DNA of 64,000 nucleotides from assembly GCA_032718475.1 (NCBI GenBank), contig JAUCBJ010007289.1:372001-436000 (forward strand). The letters run 5' to 3'. This document shows, piece after piece, positions 54,103 to 62,850 of this stretch. Under the pieces are notes generated by a model that saw only the letters and a list, made by a program, of their open reading frames with translations, did no database searches and was not told the DNA's origin. The number at the start of each line of letters is the position of its first letter. Within the stretch, counting starts at the first letter, position 1. Position numbers and translations under genes: made by a program. The stretch comes from Nemertoderma westbladi (Eukaryota; Xenacoelomorpha; Nemertodermatida; Nemertodermatidae).

Positions 54103-56913
54103 TTGAAAAGAGGTGGATTTCGACTGACGAAATTCACCAGCAACTCCCGTGAGTTTCTGGAAGCGATACCTGTAGAAGACCGAGGAACGAAAGACCTAGA
54201 CTTAATAAAGGATGATCTTCCAGAAACCAAGACGCTCGGCTTGAAGTGGGACACAGAAAAGGATATCCTGTTTTTTCAGCTAAAACAGCGAGATAATCCA
54301 GTTCGGACCAAACGGATTTGTTTAAGTATCCTGAGCACTTATTTCGACCCATTGGGATTTATTAGCCCAGTTATATTGATTGCTCGGAGTTTAGTACAAC
54401 AAATGTGGCTTGAAAACCACTCATGGGACGATCCACTTAAGGGAGAACTGTTAAAGAAGTGGATGAAATGGGAAGATTCTCTACCTGCCATCGAGAGCTT
54501 TGTAATTTCCCGTGCATATTTTGGTCATGTTCTTCCTACGTATTCCTATCAACTCCACGTGTTTGGAGACGCCAGCGACATGGGAATAGGTATAGTAGCA
54601 TATCTGCGAGTCGAAACTCCGGATGGAATCAAAGTCGCCTTGGTTACCTCTAAGGCATTGATTAACAACAAGTTAAAGGTTCCTCGAGCGGAGTTAAAAG
54701 TGGCTTTATACGCTACAGCCATCGGCCGGAATGTAACAGAACAAATCGACTATCCACTGGAGAAAACTGTTTATTGGACCGACGCTTTACTCGTGTTGGA
54801 GTATATAACCAATGAAGTCTGTCAGTTCAGCGTTTTTGTTACTAACAGAGTAGCCATTATTCTTAGTCGCCCAAAGATAGATCAATGGAGACATTGCCCT
54901 GGTACGATTAATCCAGCCGATATCGCCTCCAGGGGAGCAACTCCGCAGGAACTGATAGATACTCCAGACTGGCTGGGTGGACCCGACTTCCTGAGCAAGG
55001 AAGAGGATGAATGGCCTCCTCACCTTACTACGGCGGAGATTAGACAAGCCAAGGGAGCGGAGAAAGTCAAACCTAAAACCCGGGCGAGTAAATCGAAGTT
55101 ATTTAAACCGACGATCGATCTATCTGTATTACATACTTCCGGAAACGATGCTTCGGATCCACAATCCCTCGCCACAAATAAGTCTGTTGTGGAAATTAGA
55201 GATAGAGATTGGAAATCTGGAATACCAGACGTCTCGCAAGGAATCTCACCCCTGCTGCAGAGAGCAATGCATCACTACAGTTCCTGGAATCGGCTCTGTA
55301 AAGCCGTCACATATTTAAGGCGATGTTTTCATCATCACTACTCCAGGACGAAGACCATTAGTGATACCGCTCCATTGACATCTGCGCAAGTTCATGTTAT
55401 TAAAAATTTACCTAAATATAAGACATCCGACCGGTTTCTAAAGGAAAAAATCAGTTACCAGGAGCATGAAGAAACCAATAAGCAGATACTGAGACTCCTG
55501 CAATGCTATGAGGATTCCGATAAGTATTTCCTGTTGTTGAGAAATCCGCAGATGCGCTTAAGGGATTGCTTCTCTAGCACAATGATAGATGGGTTAATAC
55601 GTGTTGGAGGAAGGCTCACCAATGCGCCATTATCCTTTGACACTAAATTCCCCATACTCATTAGAAATCTTGAGGTACAAATCAAGATGATTGTAGATGT
55701 TCACAGTAAACTTTATCATGCTGGTAGAGAACGAGTTCTTAGCGAAATCCGAACTCGCTATTATTTTGATAAACCCCGTAGAGCTCTGAACCAAGTTCTT
55801 AGGAACTGCATACCCTGTAGGAAAGCATTCAGTAGGCCTTTAACACAGCGAGAGGCAGAATTACCTAGGGAACGAGTAAGCTTCTATGAACCACCTTTTA
55901 CTAATACTGGTGTAGATTTATTTGGCCCTATTGAAGTATATCGTGCTAGGACTATAGTCAAGAGATGGTGTGTCATCTTCGTATGCATGACTTGTAGAGC
56001 CATCCATCTCGATATGGTGAACGATCTATCTACCAACAGCTTCGTCTTAAGTTTACGCCGACAGATCGCTCGCTTCGGGACTAGTAATACCATGAGATCG
56101 GATAAGGGAACGAACTTCATTGGTGCCAACAACGAAATCCAGGCTTATGTGAAGGACTGTAACCAAAGACAGGTGGACGATCAGCTAAGGATAACAGCGT
56201 CTAGCTGGACCTTCAACGCCGCCGACGCCCCTTGGTGGGGAGGAAGTTGGGAGAGATTAATTAGAAGTGTCAAGACCGCATTTCACTTTATAGTGCCATG
56301 CCGCGCGTATCTCACCGACGAACTTTTGCGGACGTTAATGGAGGAAATAGCTGCCTATCTCAACGAGAGACCGCTTATGCCAGTCTCATCGAGTCCCGAT
56401 TCCCTGGAAGCGCTAACACCCGCGCACTTCCTACTGAAGAAACCTGTAGCCATGCTCCCACGATCGGAGATTGCCGACGGAGACGAATACTGCCGTCGAA
56501 CTTGGCAACTTATGCAGTTGCTTTCCCGTCGTTTCGCTGACCATTTCGAGAAACATTATCTGCCCACGCTGCAACTTCGAACTAAGTGGTTTGCGCAGCA
56601 AGAAAATGTCAGCGCCGGAGATATGGTGCTTATTGTAGATTCAGACCTTCCACGTAAACGGTGGCAGACAGGTCGTATCATCGAGACTCACATCTCAGAT
56701 GATGGTTTAGTGCGCTCGGTAGAACTCGTCGTCATGCGGCGTAACTTCAAGAAGCCAGGCATAATCTTTGAGACGCAACAACTCAATCGCCCAGTTGGTC
56801 GTTTATGTTTGCTGGAAAGAGACCGAGAACTCTCCGGAAACTATGGAAGGCAAGACACTCTTCCCACGACCACCTCCCTAATTCCTCAAACATCTAGGGA
56901 CTCCCCAACGTGA
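54103..56913 (+). CDS. pol: Element C RT end, RNase H, integrase
   Basis: Same frame as the preceding part after one stop codon; the first codon is TTG, so this is not a real start. Domains: RT connection (KRGGFRLTKFTSN, LGLKWDTEKD), RNase H with VFGDASDMGIG near 54560 and INPADIASRGATP near 54908, integrase zinc domain (HSKLYHAGRERV...CIPCRKAF, 55700-55830), catalytic core with Asp in GVDLFGPIEV (about 55911), Asp in RSDKGTNF (about 56097) and Glu in GGSWERLI (about 56240), and the DUF5641-like C terminus (ALTPAHFLL, RKRWQTGRI). All integrase catalytic residues are kept. Only the upstream stops prevent expression as a polyprotein. Confidence 0.9.
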   Translation: MKRGGFRLTKFTSNSREFLEAIPVEDRGTKDLDLIKDDLPETKTLGLKWDTEKDILFFQLKQRDNPVRTKRICLSILSTYFDPLGFISPVILIARSLVQQMWLENHSWDDPLKGELLKKWMKWEDSLPAIESFVISRAYFGHVLPTYSYQLHVFGDASDMGIGIVAYLRVETPDGIKVALVTSKALINNKLKVPRAELKVALYATAIGRNVTEQIDYPLEKTVYWTDALLVLEYITNEVCQFSVFVTNRVAIILSRPKIDQWRHCPGTINPADIASRGATPQELIDTPDWLGGPDFLSKEEDEWPPHLTTAEIRQAKGAEKVKPKTRASKSKLFKPTIDLSVLHTSGNDASDPQSLATNKSVVEIRDRDWKSGIPDVSQGISPLLQRAMHHYSSWNRLCKAVTYLRRCFHHHYSRTKTISDTAPLTSAQVHVIKNLPKYKTSDRFLKEKISYQEHEETNKQILRLLQCYEDSDKYFLLLRNPQMRLRDCFSSTMIDGLIRVGGRLTNAPLSFDTKFPILIRNLEVQIKMIVDVHSKLYHAGRERVLSEIRTRYYFDKPRRALNQVLRNCIPCRKAFSRPLTQREAELPRERVSFYEPPFTNTGVDLFGPIEVYRARTIVKRWCVIFVCMTCRAIHLDMVNDLSTNSFVLSLRRQIARFGTSNTMRSDKGTNFIGANNEIQAYVKDCNQRQVDDQLRITASSWTFNAADAPWWGGSWERLIRSVKTAFHFIVPCRAYLTDELLRTLMEEIAAYLNERPLMPVSSSPDSLEALTPAHFLLKKPVAMLPRSEIADGDEYCRRTWQLMQLLSRRFADHFEKHYLPTLQLRTKWFAQQENVSAGDMVLIVDSDLPRKRWQTGRIIETHISDDGLVRSVELVVMRRNFKKPGIIFETQQLNRPVGRLCLLERDRELSGNYGRQDTLPTTTSLIPQTSRDSPT

Positions 56914-57534
56914 TACGTCTGGAGTGGGTGTATGACTATATTATTCTATCTATTTTATTATATTTTATATGCGAACATTATTATGTACTTTATTATAATC
57001 GTTTTTATTTAATTTTATTTAGTAGAATGTTATTTTAGATTATTTAGTAGATTAGTGCAATATATTAGTGTTTATTACGTAATTACATATATATAATATA
57101 TATTTAGTGTGACGGCGAGAAATAATTCTTTTTCTCTTTCCTTACTGTCCGTATTCTATTATAAATATGAGACTACAGTAAGATGACATGTCAGTACTTA
57201 TTAAAGTACAATAAAGCTCCTACTATATTTAAGTATTATTGGTAGGCAGAGTATTAGGAATGCAAAGTTCAGATCCTCGTGTCTCGGCTAAACCAAGCTC
57301 TGGGTAGACCTTGGAAACGACTTGCCTCTTCACACTGACATTGCTTCGTGCGATATTGCCCTTCTACCTTATATTAAATAATACATATAGTAGTGTGATG
57401 TCCCTATAACAGTAGCGTAAAACGCAAATAAATCTGTTAAACCTTTTGACCATCTGTAATTCTAGTCGATTAAGATATCGCGGCACCCACCGATATACTT
57501 GAAAGACAAATTCTAGAATCAATGGTTAACGTCC

Positions 57535-57555
57535 CCAGACAAGTTCTGGAATAAA
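57535..57555 (+). promoter_or_regulatory. Hairpin-AATAAA module 1 (element C)
   Basis: CCAGA, loop CAAGT, TCTGG, AATAAA; same as at 40205 in element D. Confidence 0.5.
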
Positions 57556-57698
57556 TCGGCGCCCATCTTAAATATTAATTTAATATATATTAAAATCTGT
57601 AAAATTCAGATCCTTTAAAATTTCTAGTCAATTAAGATATCGCAGCACTTACCGATACTCTTAAAAGACAATTTTATAGAATTAAGGATCCTAAGTCA

Positions 57699-57719
57699 CC
57701 AGACATGCTCTGGAATAAA
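57699..57719 (+). promoter_or_regulatory. Hairpin-AATAAA module 2 (element C)
   Basis: CCAGA, loop CATGC, TCTGG, AATAAA; the loop differs by one base from element D (TATGC), the stem is unchanged. Confidence 0.5.
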
Positions 57720-58333
57720 ATTGTGTCAATTTTAACGGGAATAAATTTAAATTCATATTTTAAATGAATTTCATAAATTGTCATTATGTGCAATTTATAA
57801 CATTCCCAAAATTTCATTAATTAATAGATCATGGGAGCGGAGATTCATCCTATTGAGTGTATTAGAGTGCGAGAATCTCCAACATATAGTCAATAGCCGA
57901 TAAAATTAATAAAATCATGCATAGAGAGGATATTGACAATTAAAGAATTACTATTAAATAGCATTCCAGATCTGTATGCATGAGAATTACCCTAATTCTA
58001 CCGCTAGCTTTCCATAATGTCACCATAGCAACACCCACGCTAGAATTAGAAGCAAGTTAAAAGAACAATAGAAAGCTTGTCCCATTGCATAGCATAGAGA
58101 ATACATAGCACACTGTTAGTATCCAAGGATACACCGTAATAACGTGACATTCTGGAAGGCACTGACTAACGGACAAATGGCCTGTATGTGTACAATTGGT
58201 GACAGTTATGTGGAATTTATGCGTTTATAGGTGAATGTTACTGCTAAAGTATGTTTACAGTAGCTAGTCGCAATTGTGAAAGTAACCCAACTCTCCTATA
58301 GAAAGAACCTAAAGTGGATCCAAGCCTTTGGGA

Positions 58334-58438
58334 CGGACAGTGGAGTGACTTGTGCCGGTTATCGTTGTCGTGCTGTTGCTACATGTTGGCGTAAACACCG
58401 CGACAGCGGTACATCGGCGCTGAGAATCCCACTGTCCG
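58334..58438 (+). promoter_or_regulatory. Predicted branched RNA structure 80 nt before the XY start (element C)
   Basis: Outer stem CGGACAGTGG (58334-58343) with CCACTGTCCG (58429-58438). Inner stem CGTTGTCG (58363-58370) with CGACAGCG (58401-58408). The inner stem differs from D by one A-to-G change that turns a U-A pair into U-G and so keeps the pairing. Confidence 0.55.
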
Positions 58439-58518
58439 GGGGCAAAGAGAGGTAGGCAGCGACGCCCGCTCGCCTAAACATAAACTCATTACAATATTAA
58501 TAAACTCAGATAGCAGAT

Positions 58519-59334
58519 ATGACGGAGTTGATAGAAGATGATCTTGGTATCAGGGAGCGATATACTCTACCTTTACAAGCATTTGTGGATAGCTTAATAC
58601 GCGGTGAAGCCGATCCAACCATTACGGAGGACGATGGTCGTTATATCGAACCGCCGATGTCCCAAGAGCAACTTGCTCGTGAATTGGACTATCGAAAATT
58701 CACCGCTCGCTATACGAATCGTAATGGTACATATATGGACTTCTTAACTACCGGCCATCCTATCGATTTACATGATACGGACGATGTAGACACAGAAAGG
58801 GAAATGGTTCTATTTAAATATCATACCCAGCGGAGTCGTAACGATAAACTGAGAATAGAACACGAAAATTCTATTCGTAACAGACTGGAAAGAGAAAACG
58901 TTGAAGAACCGGACAAACGCATCGACTTCAACGACTACCTGGAATTTTTGAGAGAAACTTATCTCAACACCGCCAGTCAACAGAACCTAGAGACTCGATA
59001 TCCTCAAGGTATATATCATGACCCTATGGTAGAACTCAAATGGCTCTATTTCACTATGATGTATCTTACCGCCGATCGTCCACTACCTGTTATCCCGGAT
59101 AGTTTTGAACAAATGGAAGAATATTGCAAAACTGGAGAACGATCACCCGCGTTTCCTCTACAGGACGTACGTCTTTGGTATTATTGTGACGAATGCCCTA
59201 GACACAACCAACAAACTGAAAGACATAAACATCCGCGGAGACGTTGCGCTAAACACAGCTTTACGCGTTATACTTACGGGAGTTTCGAGCGAAACCTGTT
59301 CGACGTATCACCTACGATCGCTCGTCTTAAATGA
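58519..59334 (+). CDS. Element C X protein with CX2C...CX2H module
   Basis: 271 codons starting MTELIEDDLGIRE. Mostly acidic and helical; residues 40-100 include a Tyr/Arg-rich stretch (RELDYRKFTARYTNRNGTY). Near the C terminus CDEC (Cys223, Cys226) and CAKH (Cys243, His246) form a putative zinc site also present in element A. No signal peptide, membrane helix or glycoprotein features, so it is not an envelope protein. The stop TGA at 59332 is followed in the same frame by five sense codons and the Y start; in element A the two regions are continuous. X is probably the N-terminal part of one XY protein. No known family recognised. Confidence 0.8.
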   Translation: MTELIEDDLGIRERYTLPLQAFVDSLIRGEADPTITEDDGRYIEPPMSQEQLARELDYRKFTARYTNRNGTYMDFLTTGHPIDLHDTDDVDTEREMVLFKYHTQRSRNDKLRIEHENSIRNRLERENVEEPDKRIDFNDYLEFLRETYLNTASQQNLETRYPQGIYHDPMVELKWLYFTMMYLTADRPLPVIPDSFEQMEEYCKTGERSPAFPLQDVRLWYYCDECPRHNQQTERHKHPRRRCAKHSFTRYTYGSFERNLFDVSPTIARLK

Positions 59335-59349
59335 TCACTAAATAAACCT

Positions 59350-62300
59350 ATGATCAGAGTTCCGGAATACTCGGTCAGGCCTCCTCATTCCCTAGTGAGA
59401 CCTCAAACTCTTGATCCTAACAGTATCACTGATCCTCCCGAACTATATTCCCTGTTCAAAGATTTAGTGCTACCCGAACAATTAATCGGTGGTGCTCCGG
59501 TAGTGGGTTCGTTAGACATTCGCCCATCCTACTTAGCCGGATTGGGACGCGGGCAGCTAATATCGCCATTTAATCCTTACAATCGTCCAGGATTAAACCC
59601 GATGCAACCCGCCACGGAAGTCGAAGAGAGCGTTATAAGAAACGCTTTAGACGCCATTCGACAGAAGATCGAAAAGGGAACACAAGATTGTTTAGAGAAA
59701 CGTAAATTACAACAACAAGTCCAATCGGTGAAGGAGTTAGCCTTGCCACAGTTTGATAGAGAAATCCAAAACCTCGAGGAGGACATCGAGCTTGGACGCA
59801 CGTATTCTCTACAAGAGTTTTTAGATGAACGCTTACAGAGACAAGCGGAAGAAAATCTACTCGAGGAGAAACACACGAAAATGGACGAAAGAGAAGAAGC
59901 CGCTTTAGCCCAACCCGAAGCTCAAATCCTTATGACAGATCTCTACTCTAAAACCGTCCGTCATCCCTCGATGGTTCCACATTTCGGAGACAAACTCTTC
60001 GCGACGATACAACCCCAACCGGTTGATATCAGTACGGGATCGCAAAATCTTATCGCTGACGCCCCTATGTTACAGCGTCCGCCGATCGAGGCCGCTCGTG
60101 TTGACGGTATACTCGTTGAACCTCCGGACAATCGAGCGGATCTTGTCCGTCGTATGGTACACGATGTCAACATATGCGCTAGACCTTTACAGAACTCGTT
60201 TTATGGGATTAAAGACCACCCTTATTACGTTAATCTGACTCAATATTATATGGTAAAACCAGAAGACCCGACGCATAATTTAAAGTTTCTACCACTAATA
60301 AATCCTCTAGACGTTGTCGAACTCGAACAATTGCAGAAACATCTGGATCAGTTGGTAAAGGTAAACTCATTTAGAAAACCATATAACATTTCTCGAATCG
60401 AGAAGGATATAGAACCTCCTTATAATCTCGATGGATTTATTAAAACTCGATTAGTCCATTGGAATCTAGATGTATTATTTGAAGAAGAGAAAATACAAAG
60501 ATATGGAAATGTGGAGACGTATACCACTCGGCACATGAAGTATAGTGATCTCCCTGACGCTAACCAATGCGCCACCTTGTGGCATCCAGTAGGGATGACC
60601 CTAGAGAACGCCACCAAAGAGTGGAATGAAACTCTTAATGTCATTGAGATGTATGGAGTTGTCACCTATGATAATGAAGGTAGCGTTCCGGTCGGAGAAC
60701 TAGGAACTACGCGCATGATCCACATACGCGGATTAGCTGGTTCTACCCACGTGTTTACTCGAGCGTGTTCCGACGTGATTGATTATTCCTTCGAAACTCT
60801 CACCGAAACGCAAAAGAATCTCCGACATGGACAATTCGAACTCACGCAGCGTTACGTCATTGACACCGAACGCAAACCGGCCATGGGTATCGATGGATCG
60901 ATGTTACCCCAGCCCGTACTCGAGATGTTGTTCAACGAAAGAATCCTTAAAATCGGCTCAGCTGTTTATGGAGATTTCCAAAACGACTTTCGGAATATGG
61001 AGAACATTCCATACCCTTTCGTTGATACTCAGCTGATTGCTCCCTGGGCAGAAGGTCGAGGTTTCTTCCGCACCATGTATGCTAATACGTCCAGCAACAT
61101 TACAAAGGTGCAACGAACTTCCATAGGACATCTTGCCTTTCAGGAATACGGATGGAATTTCAAAGTCGGAAATCCCATCAACTATCAACAAGTATACGGA
61201 GACCATTATTCTCGATTATACTTTGATGGACCATTGACCGCACCTGGCGCCGTGTATAGCTTCATGAGTGTTCCACTCTGTCCCTCCTTAGCTATCTACA
61301 CGATCTTTGAAAACACCGCACTTGCCGGTTGGCTAGCCGATGTGTGCAGTCGTACTATACGCGCCCATCCATTAATACTTGGGACCAAACTCGCTAAGCT
61401 AGATGAACATAATAAATTCATCCGCTTCGAATGTTTCCGGCGATTTTTAACCCCGTTCCGCAACGTGGATAGCCAATTTAAAGACCGCGCTTTGACCAAG
61501 CTCAGCCTAAGAAACTCAGCTGCAGAGAAGTTGGATAGCGCTGGATTTGCCATTTTCAAAGAGATTTGTATATCGAACTTGTACTCCTCTGTTATACAAA
61601 GACCTCGAATCCCCACAGGTTATTCTGTCGTGGAAATTCAGACAATAGGTCCACTTGAAGAGACAGACACTCCCACCTCAGCTATGCACTGGGAAGACGA
61701 ACCAATATGCCTAGAATCTGAGGAGATTCAACCTATCGCACCCCGGAACAGCGACAACGATTATATCCTAGAATGGTATCAAGGTCCACAGTGTCTCACT
61801 GCGTACGATTATCGCCATGCCAACTATGTCTCTCGGCAACGTTGTCGGTTATGCGCATCGAGAGACCATGTTACGCCCACGGACACAAACGTCCGCTGTT
61901 CCTATTTCCAAGAAAAAGCGACAATGGAAATTTATTGCGCATATTGCAGACTCAATAACTTGCATATTTTTGCGGTTTGCCCTCAATTTATGACTCAATG
62001 TCACCATTGTCAACTAAAGGGACACGCCAGTTTCGATTGCCCTTTTAATCACGATTTGGAAAGCATAGATGAAATGATCACACTACGTTACATCAGAGCT
62101 TGGGAAGCGAACGCTGATTTACATTGTGATTCGCGCCATCGCTATTATCCTGGACGCGCTTACGAAGGAGTTTATGCGTTCCATCCTTACCTATTCGCTT
62201 CTGTCGAACAGAAATCACGCATGGCGAGTTACGAACTACTAAAGCGCGTCGGAGAATGTATTTCAACCAAGTTCGTACGCAAATTTCTCAGGAGTGTTAA

Positions 62301-62772
62301 TCCTAGCGACCTTCATTCATATAACCTAATCAATTATATCCGTCAGGATCCGGACTATGGAGACTTATTTGTTAACTCACACCCCGAGTTAAAGGAAGTA
62401 TATCGACGGCCTTACGAATACCGAGCCCGCGAACGCGAGTTGGAAAGAACCATTAAACCCAGGAAGTTTCTGACTGCCTATGGTCCACCCACGGCTCTCG
62501 TTCAGACCACTCGTAAAGGACCCGTAAGAGCGGCCATCCTAAAACGCGCTCTCAAGGCCGTTAGACCCCTCTCCCCCGACGTTGATGTCAATCAACCCGG
62601 CACTTCGACTGGCGGATACACCGACCATAATCCTACACCCTCTGATGCAATCATATTGCACCCTTCACCCAGGAGTTATAGCCCTCCTTGTAAAGTGGCT
62701 CACCCCAAAGAGAAAAAGACTCTGGCCAGCTTTAAAAAACTGCGTAAACGCCGTCCGCGCAAGAAGGACTAA
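59350..62772 (+). CDS. Element C Y protein: DEDDy exonuclease-like domain plus zinc knuckles
   Basis: 1140 codons, intact. Residues 90-185 are helical. Residues 430-675 have the motif order of WRN/EXD-type 3'-5' exonucleases: TYDNEGS (Asp441, Glu443); a beta-strand pair ending THVFTRA; LFNERILKIGSAVYGDFQND (Asp542) followed by FVDTQLIAPW (Asp559); SIGHLAFQEYGW; and LAIYTIFENTALAGWLADV (Tyr650, Glu654). Residues 832-897 hold one degenerate and two good zinc knuckles (CAYC-X5-H-X4-C, CHHCQLKGHASFDC). The last 100 residues are basic with a Lys/Arg end. Likely a nucleic-acid-binding particle or nuclear protein with possible exonuclease activity. The alternative is that the fold is kept only for binding. 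Confidence 0.82.
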   Translation: MIRVPEYSVRPPHSLVRPQTLDPNSITDPPELYSLFKDLVLPEQLIGGAPVVGSLDIRPSYLAGLGRGQLISPFNPYNRPGLNPMQPATEVEESVIRNALDAIRQKIEKGTQDCLEKRKLQQQVQSVKELALPQFDREIQNLEEDIELGRTYSLQEFLDERLQRQAEENLLEEKHTKMDEREEAALAQPEAQILMTDLYSKTVRHPSMVPHFGDKLFATIQPQPVDISTGSQNLIADAPMLQRPPIEAARVDGILVEPPDNRADLVRRMVHDVNICARPLQNSFYGIKDHPYYVNLTQYYMVKPEDPTHNLKFLPLINPLDVVELEQLQKHLDQLVKVNSFRKPYNISRIEKDIEPPYNLDGFIKTRLVHWNLDVLFEEEKIQRYGNVETYTTRHMKYSDLPDANQCATLWHPVGMTLENATKEWNETLNVIEMYGVVTYDNEGSVPVGELGTTRMIHIRGLAGSTHVFTRACSDVIDYSFETLTETQKNLRHGQFELTQRYVIDTERKPAMGIDGSMLPQPVLEMLFNERILKIGSAVYGDFQNDFRNMENIPYPFVDTQLIAPWAEGRGFFRTMYANTSSNITKVQRTSIGHLAFQEYGWNFKVGNPINYQQVYGDHYSRLYFDGPLTAPGAVYSFMSVPLCPSLAIYTIFENTALAGWLADVCSRTIRAHPLILGTKLAKLDEHNKFIRFECFRRFLTPFRNVDSQFKDRALTKLSLRNSAAEKLDSAGFAIFKEICISNLYSSVIQRPRIPTGYSVVEIQTIGPLEETDTPTSAMHWEDEPICLESEEIQPIAPRNSDNDYILEWYQGPQCLTAYDYRHANYVSRQRCRLCASRDHVTPTDTNVRCSYFQEKATMEIYCAYCRLNNLHIFAVCPQFMTQCHHCQLKGHASFDCPFNHDLESIDEMITLRYIRAWEANADLHCDSRHRYYPGRAYEGVYAFHPYLFASVEQKSRMASYELLKRVGECISTKFVRKFLRSVNPSDLHSYNLINYIRQDPDYGDLFVNSHPELKEVYRRPYEYRARERELERTIKPRKFLTAYGPPTALVQTTRKGPVRAAILKRALKAVRPLSPDVDVNQPGTSTGGYTDHNPTPSDAIILHPSPRSYSPPCKVAHPKEKKTLASFKKLRKRRPRKKD
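60655..61372 (+). other. Exonuclease-like domain within Y (element C)
   Basis: Codons for the key residues: Asp441 at 60670, Glu443 at 60676, Asp542 at 60973, Asp559 at 61024, Tyr650 at 61297, Glu654 at 61309. The spacing between motifs (about 100 and 108 residues) is longer than in WRN but in the same order. Confidence 0.7.
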
Positions 62773-62850
62773 CTGTTTAGAGTATTTACGTATATTAGAA
62801 ACTGTGATTTTGGTATATTTATAGACTTGAATCCCATTTTCTGGGAGCGG
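62773..62850 (+). other. 3' end of element C with purine tract
   Basis: Short segment between the Y stop and the LTR. Ends TTTTCTGGGAGCGG directly before TGTAAAAG; GGGAGCGG is the likely polypurine tract, and element D has the same bases at its 3' LTR. Confidence 0.65.

Larger units (their letters stand above)
56914..58518 (+). other. Conserved spacer between pol and XY in element C
   Basis: No gene. Conserved with 39579-41201 of element D, including two diverged tandem units, two hairpin-AATAAA modules and the branched structure at 58334-58438. Bases before the X start read GATAGCAG then ATATGACGGAG; the CAG could serve as a splice acceptor. Confidence 0.7.

Noticed and set aside
58519-59334. 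X as an envelope glycoprotein
   Set aside because: No signal peptide, no membrane anchor, no furin-like site or fusion peptide; the composition is acidic and helical.
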